Shown in pieces: positions 26,807-36,632 of a stretch of 46,197 bases of DNA. The position numbers and the translations under genes are program-made. The stretch's first letter is position 1. Each line of letters begins with the position of its first letter. This stretch comes from an uncultured Prevotellaceae bacterium (GTDB lineage: Bacteria > Bacteroidota > Bacteroidia > Bacteroidales > Bacteroidaceae). The notes below the pieces were generated by a model. The model did no database searches and was not told the origin of the DNA. It saw only the letters and a list, made by a program, of their open reading frames with translations. The stretch spans positions 1 to 46,197 of the forward strand of contig OMWI01000025.1 of the NCBI GenBank assembly GCA_900314715.1, given 5' to 3'.

Positions 26807-28735
26807 ATGATGACGTTTCTGACCTACGACTTGAAAGTGGCCGTGCTGATAGCGGTGTTCTATATGTTCTACCGCCTATTGCTGAGCCGCGAGACGTTTC
26901 ACCGCGTGAACCGCATGGTGCTGCTCGCTACAGCCATCGCGTCATTCATCCTCCCGCTTTGTATCATCACGTTACATAAGACCGTAGTGATGAGCGGAGG
27001 AGAGGGAATGGTCGTATTCGACCAAGTCGGTCCTGTTGTGGCTGAAGTGGCTGAACCACAGACTCCTCTTTGGCAAACGTTGGCGGTTGTGGCGTTCTTC
27101 GTAGGTTTGATTGTCACGCTGGGTCACACCGTCGTAGGAATCTTGAAAGTTTGTCGGCTCATCAGTCATAGTGAACACCATCGGCAAGCCGACGGGTCAG
27201 TAATCTGTGTCACCGAAAGCGATGTGTCGCCTTTCAGTTGGATGAACTATATCGTACTCTCACGTAACGACTACGAGGTACAGGATGCTTTTGTCCTTGC
27301 CCATGAACGAGGGCACGTCCGTCTGCGTCATTCGGTAGATGTACTCCTCGTTGATATACTCACCGCCCTTCAGTGGTTTAATCCAGCCATGTGGATGTTG
27401 CGTCAAGACCTGCGTGCCATCCATGAGTACGAGGCAGATGCGGCGGTTCTCTCTCAAGGTTTCAATATGCGTCAGTATCAGTATCTGCTTATCCAAAAAG
27501 CCGTCAGCGACTGCGGGTATTCAGTTGCCAACGGAATTTCTCACAGTACCCTTAAAAACCGAATACACATGATGCTTAACAATAAGAAAACCAATCGTGC
27601 GAGTTGGTTGAAGTTGCTCGCCCTGTTGCCTATCGTAGGAGTGGCACTGGCTTTAAATGCCGAGACCGTAAACGACTATGTCTATGAAGACACCCAGCAA
27701 CAGCAGAAGATAATTGTGAAGAAAGGTCGTAAGCAAGCTCAAGTAAAGATGAATGATACGACTATCGAGGTGAAGACCGAAGCAAAACCTACAGCAGACC
27801 GTCCGTTTGCGTTGCATGCCGTCGTTGACCAATTTGGTCGCATCACAGGACTTTCGAGCGAAGGCGAGCCTGATCCCAGGCAACCATTGGAGTTTACCAT
27901 TGGTCGGATATTCTTTGACGACCATGTGGCAACACTTGAAGAAGTCAAGAATCGTAAGTCGCTTGGTTATGAATTGTATGAAATCATTCATCGTCCTAAT
28001 TCTGCTGGTGATCCGAAGTGGAACTATCAAGACAAGGACGGCATTCTTGTCTTCCGTCAGAATAAACAAGTGTCGAAGGATGCTCCAAAGATAATATTTG
28101 GAGAACCGAATGGACCAGAGCCGTTGTTCGTACTTAATGGTAAAGTTGCCACAAGGGAACAGGTGATGTCACTTGATCCGAGTACCATCGACCACATCAA
28201 CGTGATGAAAAACAAAGAGGCATTGGAAGAATATGCCAGCCATTTTAATGCCGACACATCGAACGGAATCATCTTCGTCAACACCAAGGATTATGTCAAG
28301 AATGGTGGTAGTAGGGATGTTGCCTCAGTACGTGTCAAAGCGAAAAAAACACAAGACAGAGATAATATCTTTGACGCGGTGGAGCACATGCCTGAGTTTC
28401 CTGGTGGTACGGCAGAGATGATGAAATACCTGCAGACTAATATTCGTTATCCTGAGGCAGCACATAAGGCTGGCACACAAGGGCGTGTCCTCGTGAACTT
28501 CGTCGTTGAGGCTGACGGTACCATCAGTAATGCCAATGTGTTGAGGAGTGTGAGTGAAGAACTGGATGCAGAGGCTATACGCGTCATTCAGAATATGCCG
28601 AAATGGAAGCCTGGTATGCAGAATGGTCAAGCAGTGCGTGTGAAGTACACCATCCCCATCTCATTCCGTCTGAACTCAAAGGAGAATCAAAAAGAACAGG
28701 TAGAGAATTCTGCGATTACTATTGTAGGATATTAA
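26807..28735 (+). CDS. M56 (BlaR1-type) sensor metallopeptidase with plug-like and TonB C-terminal domains
   Basis: 642 residues. N-terminal membrane helices (about 5-25, 33-55, 85-110), then the zinc protease motif H166-E-R-G-H170 (LAHERGHVRLRHS) with a downstream EYEADAAV glutamate, then a further helix near 270 (LKLLALLPIVGVALALNA). The outer part holds a segment like a TonB-dependent-receptor plug (PLFVLNGKVATREQVMSLDP ... IIFVNTK, about 440-505). The end (about 520-625) is a TonB C-terminal domain (MPEFPGGTAEMMKYLQTNI, YPEAA, GRVLVNFVVEADG, MPKWKPGMQNG). It probably senses envelope state and relieves BlaI repression. No penicillin-binding domain is present, unlike true BlaR1. ATG 26807 or 26810. 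Confidence 0.88.
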   Translation: MMTFLTYDLKVAVLIAVFYMFYRLLLSRETFHRVNRMVLLATAIASFILPLCIITLHKTVVMSGGEGMVVFDQVGPVVAEVAEPQTPLWQTLAVVAFFVGLIVTLGHTVVGILKVCRLISHSEHHRQADGSVICVTESDVSPFSWMNYIVLSRNDYEVQDAFVLAHERGHVRLRHSVDVLLVDILTALQWFNPAMWMLRQDLRAIHEYEADAAVLSQGFNMRQYQYLLIQKAVSDCGYSVANGISHSTLKNRIHMMLNNKKTNRASWLKLLALLPIVGVALALNAETVNDYVYEDTQQQQKIIVKKGRKQAQVKMNDTTIEVKTEAKPTADRPFALHAVVDQFGRITGLSSEGEPDPRQPLEFTIGRIFFDDHVATLEEVKNRKSLGYELYEIIHRPNSAGDPKWNYQDKDGILVFRQNKQVSKDAPKIIFGEPNGPEPLFVLNGKVATREQVMSLDPSTIDHINVMKNKEALEEYASHFNADTSNGIIFVNTKDYVKNGGSRDVASVRVKAKKTQDRDNIFDAVEHMPEFPGGTAEMMKYLQTNIRYPEAAHKAGTQGRVLVNFVVEADGTISNANVLRSVSEELDAEAIRVIQNMPKWKPGMQNGQAVRVKYTIPISFRLNSKENQKEQVENSAITIVGY

Positions 28736-28736
28736 T

Positions 28737-29339
28737 CTATGAGTCGATTTCCTTGTTGATTTGCTCGATATAATTCAAAACTTCCTCCCTTCCCATCTTG
28801 CTTTCTGAACTGGTGATGAAGTAGGGAGGGAGTTCTTCCCATGTCTCTTTCAGTTGGTTCATCCATTGTGTGGCATTCTCTTGTGCCTTGCTCTTGCTGA
28901 GTTTGTCGGCTTTGGTGAAGACGATGGCAAACGGGATTCCGCTGATTCCCAACCAATCGATAAACTCAAGGTCAATCTTCTGTGGTTTCAGACGGATATC
29001 TACTAACACGAATAGGTTGACCATTTGCTCTCGTTGCAAGATATAGCCTCGAATCATTTGGTCAATCTGTTGTTGTACCTTTTGTGACCGTTTTGCAAAG
29101 CCATAACCAGGCAGGTCGATGATGTACCACTCGTTGTTGATGATAAAGTAGTTGATGAGCAGGGTCTTTCCTGGAGTGGATGATGTCTTGGCAAGTCCCT
29201 TATGGTTGCAAAGCATGTTGATGAGACTCGACTTCCCTACGTTTGAGCGTCCGATGAAAGCGTATTCGGGTTTGTTGTCTGAAGGACATTTGCTTACGTG
29301 AGGTGCAGATATGATGAATTCTGATTTGTTGATTTCCAT
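28737..29339 (-). CDS. engB: Ribosome biogenesis GTP-binding protein EngB (YihA/YsxC)
   Basis: 200 residues. GTPase motifs: G1 GRSNVGKS (30-37), G2 threonine in TSSTPGKT, G3 DLPG (75-78), G4 TKAD (142-145), G5 SS in TSSES. It assists 50S subunit assembly. It converges with the M56 gene, with one base between the two stops and no terminator between them. It lies 22 bases downstream of the GH43 gene on the same strand and may be read with it, although an internal promoter is likely for an essential gene. Confidence 0.96.
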   Translation of the reverse strand: MEINKSEFIISAPHVSKCPSDNKPEYAFIGRSNVGKSSLINMLCNHKGLAKTSSTPGKTLLINYFIINNEWYIIDLPGYGFAKRSQKVQQQIDQMIRGYILQREQMVNLFVLVDIRLKPQKIDLEFIDWLGISGIPFAIVFTKADKLSKSKAQENATQWMNQLKETWEELPPYFITSSESKMGREEVLNYIEQINKEIDS

Positions 29340-29361
29340 AAGATGTACGTTTGAATGGTTG

Positions 29362-32300
29362 TTATTTTTGTTTCTTGACGTATAGTTTGAAATTGTCGAA
29401 AGTGACAGCTGCCTTGTTGTCTGAATAGGTTGTCTGGAACATTCCCACCTTTAGTATCTTGTCGTCTGTCATTTGAGGCATTACCACGGGCGAGCCTATT
29501 GTTTCGCGCCAGTCGGTTCCGTTGTCGCTGATTCGCACATGGAAGGTTGTTCCTTGGCGTTCTATCTGCATCCATTGTGCATAGTCCCAACCATTGCCGC
29601 AAGGGAATTGCGGTCTTCTGCCATGATTACTCACCGTAGTAAGCATGTTGCCACAATTGTAGTTGGGGAATACGCCCATTTGTACGATTTGTTGGTCATC
29701 CATATTGCTATCGTCCAGCACCATCAAACCACCTTCGTTGTATGATGGCGTGCGTCTGTTTTCGCTTCCCGTCATTCCCGTTATCATACATTCCATCACG
29801 AAGTCACCTCTAAGTTCTTGGTAGAGTAGTGCACCGTTATCGTCGGCATTGGCATTGAAGTTACCCGACTTCGACGAAAGGGTAAGTTCTCCGCTCTCTA
29901 TTTTTGCCTCCACGTCCTCGGCATTTCTTCCTCTCAGGAAGTGCCAATTCTTTTTCAATGAGGGAACCTCAAAGTAATCAACGTATCCTTGAAATTCCTT
30001 GATGTCCATCTTGATATTGGTGGTATTGATTTTCACGATTTCGCCATCGGGCGTTCGTGCCAATGCGGTAATCGTATGCTTTCCTAAGTAGGAGAGGGTG
30101 CGTAGCACGGTGGGATTCATGTTCCATTTCGTAGTTCCCTCTCCCTTGATTTCATACGAGATGTCGTTGTATCCCGCTCCCATCACTTCGCCTTGCGCGT
30201 TTCTCAGTTGCAATTTCAGCAAGTATGGAGTGACGGCGGTAGCCTCTATGGTTACACCTTTTAGTTCATCCTTGGCAGCCTGTTGTTGTAAGGCTTTTGC
30301 TTCTTCTACGTTATAGTTGAGCGGAGCGAGATAGAGATTCTTGATTTCCTCTGCTTGTAGTGTGCGGTCGTATAGTTGCAAGGCGTGCAAGTAACCGTCA
30401 AATGGATGGTTGCCCTCAAACGATGCGCCTATCTGCATCCATTGTGCAGGACGCAACAAGAGCATCATGTTTTTCTCGGATACCATTTCGCCATTCAGAT
30501 AATGACGTTCCATATATCCGTCGTACGTAATCACCCAATGTTGCCATTGTCCTTCTTGCGCCTTGATTTGCGGTGCTCCCGAGTTTTCAAACGATGCGTT
30601 GTGCATCATCAATCCGTTTTGCGGATCGCTACCATTACATAGTTCGATGGTAGAGAGATCGTGTCTGTCGGGGATGAATTGCGCTACACACTCATTTTTC
30701 TCTGTCTTGGGATTCAGAATCCATGCTACAACGGTATAAGGTGCGCTATATTCCAATGAAGAAGGTAATCCGAAGTTGCTCTTAAACACTTGTGTTCCCG
30801 TGAAGTGGAAGGCTGGCTTACCGTCTTTCAGTTCCATTCTTACGGGTGTTTCACTTGTCAGTTCTCCACCTTGTGCATTGGCGATGGTCTTGATGGTTGT
30901 GCCAATGCTATATTTTGTTGCGGAGATGTCTACGATAGGTTCTTGGTGCCTTGTGCGTGGTTGCCCATCAGCCACGAAGTGTCGCTTCTTCCATGCATCG
31001 TTGCTTTCAAACGTTTCTTGCATCCATTCCGCCTCGCCATCCTTGAGGTTCAGTACCTTTACGTTCCAGATTCCGCCAAAGTGTCCATTCTTTTCCCTTC
31101 CCGTTACGGTGATGCGTATAAATCTTGCCTTTGTTTCCCCCTTGTCTATCATCGGACTTCCTGAACGTGTGTTTTTCGTCTTGTCGGCATAGAGTTTCCA
31201 AGTCTGTCCGTCAGAGGATGTCTCTATCTTATATTGATAATAGAACGTGGCAAATTCGAATTGTGTCCAAATCTGGTTGAAAGACTTCTCTTCGCCCAAG
31301 TCAATCTCTATGTAATCATTGTCCGTGCATGTGGCAGGCTTCCAAAGCGTGGCATTGTTGTCATCCGTTACGTATTGAGGCAAGAACCACTCATCGTAAT
31401 AGCTCGATGCTTTCACCTTGGCTCCGTATGCGAGATTGTTTAATGTAGGCATGGATTGTACCGACTTGGGCAATACACCATCGTGCGTGGGAACCACCTT
31501 TGCAATTTCTCCGTCATCGGTAAACATGAGTTTGTCGATACAGATTTGTCGGTTGAAACCATGTGTGGCTTGTGGGATGTTATGACGATGGTAGACAATG
31601 TAATAATCATCGCCGTCTTGCAAAACACTATGATGACCAGGACCGTGCACACTTCCGTCGGCATTGGTTTCCAAGATACAACCCTTGTATTCGTATGGTC
31701 CCATCGGTCCTACCTTGCTTGTGGCATATTGTACGCGATAGGTGTGGTCGTGACATGAACCAGACGAGTACATGAAATAATACGTTCCGTTGCGTTTCAA
31801 GACGAAAGGAGCCTCAAAGAAATCCTTGATTTCGGTATTCGGAATCAATTTCTTCTCGCTAAACGTTTTCATGTCGGGATTAAACTTGGCTACTCCACAA
31901 CCGAAACCATCATAGATGCCCCACGTTCCGAAATAGATATAAACGCTACCGTCGTCGTCCACGAATGTTTGTCCGTCGAGTGTAATGGCATTATGTACGA
32001 ATCGGTCTTCCACCAATACCGCATCGGTGTCGCCCAAGATGTTTCTCCATGGTCCCGTTGGAGACTCGCCGATGCCTTCGTGCAACACGCAAGGTTCGCA
32101 ATAGAAATAGTGATACAATCCGTCTGCCCCTTTCATCACGTCGGGAGCCCACACCACTTCCGTCGTAGGCCAGTCCATCACCCTGTTTGTCCAGTTCCTG
32201 AAATCTTTCGACACCCAAACTTGTGCAGGACCATATCCGTTGCCTGTTCCGTCGGTGGTGGCATAGAGATAATACGTATCTCCAAACTTCTTGATGGTTG

Positions 32301-32433
32301 GATCGGCAAAATAACCAGGGATAAATGGGTTGCCTGCTTGTGGCGTATTCCATTTGGTAGCATCCTGTTTCGTGTCGGCAAACATCATTAACGACCACGT
32401 GAAAAGGATAGCGATAAGGAGAATCTTCTTCAT
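29362..32433 (-). CDS. Secreted modular glycoside hydrolase, family 43
   Basis: 1023 residues from the ATG at 32433, chosen because [19 protein letters not shown] is a signal peptide. The five-bladed GH43 domain (about 30-360) has the expected trio: base D44 (GYFADPT), D98 (VWAPDVM), acid E207 (DFFEAPF). Next come an F5/8 type C-like CBM32 module (about 375-505; [17 protein letters not shown]), a LamG-like sandwich (about 560-730; [23 protein letters not shown]) and a C-terminal DUF1349/LamG-like module (about 820-1020; [12 protein letters not shown]). It probably trims arabinose, xylose or galactose side chains of polysaccharides; subfamily undetermined. No SusC/SusD pair is near, so it is an orphan CAZyme here. 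Confidence 0.88.
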   Translation of the reverse strand: MKKILLIAILFTWSLMMFADTKQDATKWNTPQAGNPFIPGYFADPTIKKFGDTYYLYATTDGTGNGYGPAQVWVSKDFRNWTNRVMDWPTTEVVWAPDVMKGADGLYHYFYCEPCVLHEGIGESPTGPWRNILGDTDAVLVEDRFVHNAITLDGQTFVDDDGSVYIYFGTWGIYDGFGCGVAKFNPDMKTFSEKKLIPNTEIKDFFEAPFVLKRNGTYYFMYSSGSCHDHTYRVQYATSKVGPMGPYEYKGCILETNADGSVHGPGHHSVLQDGDDYYIVYHRHNIPQATHGFNRQICIDKLMFTDDGEIAKVVPTHDGVLPKSVQSMPTLNNLAYGAKVKASSYYDEWFLPQYVTDDNNATLWKPATCTDNDYIEIDLGEEKSFNQIWTQFEFATFYYQYKIETSSDGQTWKLYADKTKNTRSGSPMIDKGETKARFIRITVTGREKNGHFGGIWNVKVLNLKDGEAEWMQETFESNDAWKKRHFVADGQPRTRHQEPIVDISATKYSIGTTIKTIANAQGGELTSETPVRMELKDGKPAFHFTGTQVFKSNFGLPSSLEYSAPYTVVAWILNPKTEKNECVAQFIPDRHDLSTIELCNGSDPQNGLMMHNASFENSGAPQIKAQEGQWQHWVITYDGYMERHYLNGEMVSEKNMMLLLRPAQWMQIGASFEGNHPFDGYLHALQLYDRTLQAEEIKNLYLAPLNYNVEEAKALQQQAAKDELKGVTIEATAVTPYLLKLQLRNAQGEVMGAGYNDISYEIKGEGTTKWNMNPTVLRTLSYLGKHTITALARTPDGEIVKINTTNIKMDIKEFQGYVDYFEVPSLKKNWHFLRGRNAEDVEAKIESGELTLSSKSGNFNANADDNGALLYQELRGDFVMECMITGMTGSENRRTPSYNEGGLMVLDDSNMDDQQIVQMGVFPNYNCGNMLTTVSNHGRRPQFPCGNGWDYAQWMQIERQGTTFHVRISDNGTDWRETIGSPVVMPQMTDDKILKVGMFQTTYSDNKAAVTFDNFKLYVKKQK

Positions 32434-32453
32434 AATTGCGTGAATTGTTTTTG

Positions 32454-32461
32454 CAAAAATA
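32454..32461 (-). promoter_or_regulatory. -7 box for the GH43 gene
   Basis: TATTTTTG on the minus strand, 20 bases before the ATG at 32433. No TTTG at 19-20 bases spacing; the nearest TTTG is 13 bases upstream. Confidence 0.5.
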
Positions 32462-32568
32462 ACAAAAATTATTTCAAAAGCCTTGTCAATTACGCACTTG
32501 TTCGTTAAAAATAGATAATATCTCAAACTTTTCCGCATCTGATTCGTCATAATGATAAAAGAAAGGCG

Positions 32569-32576
32569 TATTTTTG
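32569..32576 (+). promoter_or_regulatory. -7 box for the OmpA-like lipoprotein gene
   Basis: TATTTTTG on the plus strand, divergent from the GH43 promoter. It lies 67 bases before the ATG at 32644. No clear -33 element. Confidence 0.45.
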
Positions 32577-32643
32577 CCAAATATTAATGGGGTGTTACAA
32601 CCCTTATGAAGATTATTAACTAATGATAAAATACAAGGAAACG

Positions 32644-33495
32644 ATGAGAAAATCAACAATGTTGTTTGCCATTACAGTATGTCTGTTGATGGCAAGTTGC
32701 GCAAGCAAGAAGGACTTGGTGAATTGTCAGAATGAAAACAAGCAATTGCAGACCAATTATCAGGAATCGAAGACCGCTTTAGCAGCCTCACAAGAGCGCG
32801 TGGCATCATTGGAAGACCAGTTGTCGCTTGCTCGTGAACAATTGCAGGAACAAAAGAAGGCTTACAATGCTTTGCAGAGGTCGCTCGATAAGAGTTTGAC
32901 GAATGCCAATCAGAATAACGTGAGCATCGAGAAGTTGGTAGATCAAATCAATGAATCTAACCAATACATCCGCCATCTCGTAGAAGTGAAGTCGAAGTCA
33001 GACTCTTTGAACATGGTGCTGACGAATAATCTCACTCGCTCATTGAGCAAGGAAGAGTTGAAGGAAGTAGACGTGCAAGTATTGAAAGGCGTTGTTTACA
33101 TCTCGTTGGCTGATAACATGCTCTACAAGAGTGGTTCGTATGAAATCAACGACCGTGCAGAGGAAACATTGTCGAAGATTGCGAAGATTATCATGGATTA
33201 CAAGGATTATGACGTGCTGATTGAAGGTAATACCGACAACGTACCTATCAAGCGCGAGAATATCCGCAACAATTGGGACCTCTCTTGTCTCCGTGCTTCT
33301 TCCGTTGTTCAGTATCTGCAAAACCGCTATGGCGTAGATCCAAAGCGTCTTACAGCTGGTGGTCGTGGTGAGTATAATCCTATAGGTGACAATAATACGG
33401 AAGTGGGTAAGCAACGCAATCGTCGCACCCAAATTATCATCACTCCGAAACTTGACCAGTTCATGGACTTGATTGACAAGGCACCTGAGAAATAA
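32644..33495 (+). CDS. OmpA-family outer membrane lipoprotein
   Basis: 283 residues. Lipoprotein signal MRKSTMLFAITVCLLMASC with the lipid-attached cysteine in LMASC. A coiled-coil stretch follows (about 25-110, QLQTNYQESKTALAASQERV and onwards). The C-terminal OmpA domain (about 150-275) has NTDNVPIK, NWDLSCLRASSVVQYL and GRGEYNPIGDN plus QRNRRTQI, the peptidoglycan-binding signature. It likely tethers the outer membrane to peptidoglycan. An in-frame ATG at 32623 lacks a better signal sequence. A strong terminator follows. Confidence 0.92.
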   Translation: MRKSTMLFAITVCLLMASCASKKDLVNCQNENKQLQTNYQESKTALAASQERVASLEDQLSLAREQLQEQKKAYNALQRSLDKSLTNANQNNVSIEKLVDQINESNQYIRHLVEVKSKSDSLNMVLTNNLTRSLSKEELKEVDVQVLKGVVYISLADNMLYKSGSYEINDRAEETLSKIAKIIMDYKDYDVLIEGNTDNVPIKRENIRNNWDLSCLRASSVVQYLQNRYGVDPKRLTAGGRGEYNPIGDNNTEVGKQRNRRTQIIITPKLDQFMDLIDKAPEK

Positions 33496-33531
33496 TTCTA
33501 TAAACCCTTTTTCATTTAGGGTAATATTTGA

Positions 33532-33581
33532 ATCCAGGCAATACTTTATAAACTTAGAAGTATTGCCTGGATACTTTTTTT
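33532..33581 (+). terminator. Intrinsic terminator after the OmpA-like gene
   Basis: ATCCAGGCAATACTT (33532-33546) and AAGTATTGCCTGGAT (33558-33572) form a perfect 15-base stem with an 11-base loop, followed by seven T. This insulates the next gene. Confidence 0.93.
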
Positions 33582-33641
33582 ATTTAACATCCTTTATACT
33601 TAACATTTCGCATTCACAAACGTATCAAAAGCAAAATTCTA

Positions 33642-34175
33642 TTGGACAAACAAATTGATAGATGGCTCGCGGAGGATGAAATCGATGAATACGAACGTAT
33701 CGTTTCGTCGCATAGAAGAAAACGGGTTGCATTATGGTTGTCTATGGCTGCTATGGTGACTTTGTTGGTTGGCATGGGATGGTGGTGGATTCCGACGAAG
33801 CAAGAAACTGAATCTTCTCAATTGGTGGTAAAAAAGATGGATTCTCCAAAACCTCATCCTATAGTGACGAAAGAAACTCCCCAGATACATAAGCAAGAAC
33901 CGATAAACGTTATTCCAACGGAGAAAGGTTCTTTATATCGGGCAAAGAATCATGAATGTTTGCCAAAGACGGAGGTTACATTGAATGAAACGAAAGCAAA
34001 CGATCAAGTTGAAGTGAATGTAGATAGTCTGGAGTATTATATTGCTCGTTTGGAAAAGAACCTTGACGAAGTGGGGGATAGTGTCTATATGGAATGTGCC
34101 GAACAAGTGATTCGCGCAGATGTCCATCTACAACGATTGGTACGTAAAATCTACATGAATGAAATAGATCAATAA
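33642..34175 (+). CDS. Hypothetical single-span membrane protein, TTG start
   Basis: 177 residues, family not recognised. Acidic N-terminus (DKQIDRWLAEDEIDEYERIV), basic HRRKR, then one membrane helix (about 28-48, VALWLSMAAMVTLLVGMGWWW), a proline/lysine-rich linker, and a C-terminal helical region with SLEYYIARLEKNLDEVGDSV. The topology resembles single-pass anti-sigma-like proteins, but no sigma factor gene is next to it. No ATG lies in frame between the upstream stop (33585) and the conserved-looking start; TTG at 33642 is the only usual start. The strong terminator upstream means it needs its own promoter; none was clear. Confidence 0.6.
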   Translation: MDKQIDRWLAEDEIDEYERIVSSHRRKRVALWLSMAAMVTLLVGMGWWWIPTKQETESSQLVVKKMDSPKPHPIVTKETPQIHKQEPINVIPTEKGSLYRAKNHECLPKTEVTLNETKANDQVEVNVDSLEYYIARLEKNLDEVGDSVYMECAEQVIRADVHLQRLVRKIYMNEIDQ

Positions 34176-34218
34176 GAGATAAAAAACGAAGCATTGTATT
34201 TGAAATTCTAAAGATACT

Positions 34219-34372
34219 GTTTACGATGACTAAATATATTGTTTATGATGACTAAATATATTGTTTATGATGACTAAATATATTGTTTATGATGACTAAA
34301 TATATTGTTTATGATGACTAAAGATATTGTTTACAACATGCAAAGATGGTGTTTATTATTTTGTTTGATAAC
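34219..34372. repeat. 22-base GTTTR/YAAAY array B, running into a start codon
   Basis: GTTT words begin at 34219, 34241, 34263, 34285, 34307, 34329 and 34351, each exactly 22 bases apart. The four units from 34241 to 34307 are virtually identical (GTTTATGATG then ACTAAATATATT). The sixth unit (34329-34350) has diverged and contains the ATG at 34338, and the seventh GTTTA lies inside the coding region. Same unit as arrays A and C. Confidence 0.9.
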
Positions 34373-36026
34373 TTCTTGTAGCACGAGCATGATAATGGCG
34401 CAAGAAAACAAAGGAGCACAACGTATTCATGAGGCGATAGTGGAATTCGTGAATAAGTATCAAGACCCCATCTATCAATATGCGGTTACGTCTATAACGG
34501 CTCCTGAAGACGAACTACCTCCCAACAAACAACACAAGGTGAAATATACCAAGAGAAACCATTTTTCTGAAAATGAAAGGTTGTTTGGAACGTTGGAAAA
34601 AACGCAATACATGCAAGTGTGGGTATTTGATTTGTATTCAGGACAGGTAGAACCAGAAGATCCTTTCCCGTTGAAAAATATCTTGAAGGCATTCGACAAA
34701 GGCGTAAGCCATTGTTCAAGTTGCTATAGTTACACCGTAGGACAAGGACAGAGTGTCTTTCCTGGCGTTATCATAGAGTATGGACCCAATGGCGGAAACA
34801 AGCATGACCATGCCTTTAGCAACAAGGATAACGTACGCCTTATCTCGTTTACCGATGAAGATGGTTTCAGAAGTACCTATACACTGACGTGGCAGATAGA
34901 GTTAGACAATGATGAGGCAAAATCCGTTGACTATAAAAAACTATTCAAGAAAGATAGCTACAAACAATATGTTCACCTTAGCGGAACCATTGGTTGGCAT
35001 CATTGTCCTGCATCTGCCCACCCCATACGACCATGGGAGTTGGATGATAAAGACCGTGACTATTTTTTCAAATCATCGGGAAACGCGAAACATACATCGC
35101 TTGGTGAGAAACCACTCATTATGCCTACCAATGAAGTGCAACTCAATAACCTTGAGATAGAAGAGGGTAGTTATGTGGCTTACAAAACATTGCTGGCGAA
35201 AGTGAAACGGATGGAACAATTGGTGATGAACAGTAATGCCCATGAAAAGCTTGCTATCTCTTATACTCTTGATAAGGTGTGCAATGAATATACTGCTTTG
35301 TTGTCGCCTTGGCAATACGATGAACTCAAGCGACATATTTCCGAGATAAAGAAAAAACTGGAAGAGAATCCAGAGGAAAACCTTACGACGAATGCGGATA
35401 ATATCTTGAAGGAAAAAATCAACCGTACTCCCGACATGGCAAGCTTGAGTGATAGAGATCAAGCATATCTAAACGCATTCGGTTTCCATCTTTTGCGTCA
35501 TGATGTTTGCCATGATCACGTTACAAACGATGGTCAGTATTATACGGGCGACGAAATCGTGAAGTATTTGGATACGTATGATAGCGAGTCGGAACAGAAA
35601 TATCATGCGGAGAAAATGGTCAAGAATTTGGAACCAGGAATCTATCGACTCTCCGTAGCCGTTCGTGCTTCGGGATTAGGAGCATTCATTTATGCGTTGG
35701 GAGACCATGATACGAAATACCTGGAGGAAATACCCCCTTACTATACGGAAGGTGGTAATATTTGGGCAGATGCTTGTAAGCGCATAGAACAATTAAAAGC
35801 CGAAGGGCGCGATGATGAAATCACGGGATATGACCGTCGTTTGGCTCGCGCCAATGATGGCAAGGGATTTGGCTGGACACGATTGGTCATCGATAACATT
35901 ATCGTGAAAGACGGAGTGGTAAAGTTTGGAGTTTCTACCTTACCAGAATTTACGGGAAAGACGTTGCGTGCAACGTGGTTTTCGGCTTGTGATTTCGAAC
36001 TGACGAAAGTCAGTACGTTCAAATAG
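34338..36026 (+). CDS. Hypothetical secreted protein with a C-terminal carbohydrate-binding-like sandwich
   Basis: 562 residues, not assigned to a family. The N-terminus MQRWCLLFCLITSCSTSMIMA is a signal peptide, possibly lipoprotein type with the cysteine in LITSC. Regions: a beta-rich part (about 20-250) with cysteine pairs HCSSC and HHC, a helical middle (about 270-350), and a C-terminal part (about 430-560) with LEPGIYRLSVAVRASGLGAF, GFGWTRLVIDNIIVKDG and TWFSACDFELTKV. The last part resembles jelly-roll modules found at the ends of Bacteroidetes carbohydrate enzymes. An in-frame ATG at 34305 lies inside the 22-base repeat array and gives no signal peptide, so 34338 is preferred. Confidence 0.65.
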   Translation: MQRWCLLFCLITSCSTSMIMAQENKGAQRIHEAIVEFVNKYQDPIYQYAVTSITAPEDELPPNKQHKVKYTKRNHFSENERLFGTLEKTQYMQVWVFDLYSGQVEPEDPFPLKNILKAFDKGVSHCSSCYSYTVGQGQSVFPGVIIEYGPNGGNKHDHAFSNKDNVRLISFTDEDGFRSTYTLTWQIELDNDEAKSVDYKKLFKKDSYKQYVHLSGTIGWHHCPASAHPIRPWELDDKDRDYFFKSSGNAKHTSLGEKPLIMPTNEVQLNNLEIEEGSYVAYKTLLAKVKRMEQLVMNSNAHEKLAISYTLDKVCNEYTALLSPWQYDELKRHISEIKKKLEENPEENLTTNADNILKEKINRTPDMASLSDRDQAYLNAFGFHLLRHDVCHDHVTNDGQYYTGDEIVKYLDTYDSESEQKYHAEKMVKNLEPGIYRLSVAVRASGLGAFIYALGDHDTKYLEEIPPYYTEGGNIWADACKRIEQLKAEGRDDEITGYDRRLARANDGKGFGWTRLVIDNIIVKDGVVKFGVSTLPEFTGKTLRATWFSACDFELTKVSTFK

Positions 36027-36042
36027 TCATAACATGTAAATG

Positions 36043-36076
36043 AGGTGTTTAGGAATAATCTCCAAACACCTTTTTT
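36043..36076 (+). terminator. Terminator of the secreted-protein gene, inside the end of the opposite gene
   Basis: AGGTGTTT (36043-36050) with GG (36052-36053) pairs with CC-AAACACCT (36062-36071), followed by TTTTTT. It overlaps the last codons of the convergent hydrolase gene. Confidence 0.75.
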
Positions 36077-36630
36077 ACAAGACTATTAAACTCTTGATAA
36101 GCTTCAGTATCTGCCAATGGTGACAATGCTTTGGCAAGTCCTTGGTAATGCCAAGCGTGTGGAGCTTTTTCCTTCACGTGGAAACGTTGCCATAATGCTT
36201 CGCCTAATTCGGCATAATCGCGTGCAATGCCTCGCATGTTAGATAATTTATCGCCCAAAGCTACTATCTGTTCATCGCGTCGAGCTGCCCCCAATCGTGC
36301 TATGGCTACTTTCTTACGCAGGTACCAAGTATCTTCCTCTGTACCATCAATCACGATGTCGCTCTCGGTTTCAACCAACCTCGCCACACGTTCCCCAAAC
36401 TCATCGCGGATTTGTTCAAACGTTGCGTCGGTATCTTCTACCGTATCGTGGAGAGCAGCAGCAGCCAACAATTCTTGGTCGGATGTCATCGTGGCAACGA
36501 TAACTAACGCTTCCATAGGATGAACAATGTATGGGTAACCCTTTCCGTTGCGTTCAGTGTTTGCGTGTGCTTTCACGGCAAATGTAATGGCGCGGTCGAG
36601 CAGAGTGGAGTCAATCTTGTTTTTAGCCAT
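36049..36630 (-). CDS. Small alarmone hydrolase, HD domain (Mesh1/SpoT-hydrolase like)
   Basis: 193 residues, a single HD domain. The metal and substrate residues of (p)ppGpp hydrolases are present: H37 (YIVHP), H61-D62 and E65-D66 (LHDTVEDTD), D127-K128 (GDKLSNMR), with spacing very close to animal Mesh1. It should hydrolyse the 3'-pyrophosphate of (p)ppGpp; NADPH dephosphorylation, known for Mesh1, is an alternative. It starts 2 bases after the stop of the synthetase gene, so the two opposite activities are expressed together. A role as antitoxin to a toxic synthetase is possible but not shown. Confidence 0.88.
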   Translation of the reverse strand: MAKNKIDSTLLDRAITFAVKAHANTERNGKGYPYIVHPMEALVIVATMTSDQELLAAAALHDTVEDTDATFEQIRDEFGERVARLVETESDIVIDGTEEDTWYLRKKVAIARLGAARRDEQIVALGDKLSNMRGIARDYAELGEALWQRFHVKEKAPHAWHYQGLAKALSPLADTEAYQEFNSLVKKVFGDYS

Positions 36631-36632
36631 AT

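Noticed and set aside
26444-28735. A beta-lactam resistance locus
   Set aside because: BlaI and M56 relatives are present but there is no beta-lactamase or penicillin-binding sensor domain nearby.
34305-34337. ATG 34305 as start of the secreted protein
   Set aside because: It lies in the tandem repeats and would bury the signal peptide 11 residues inside.
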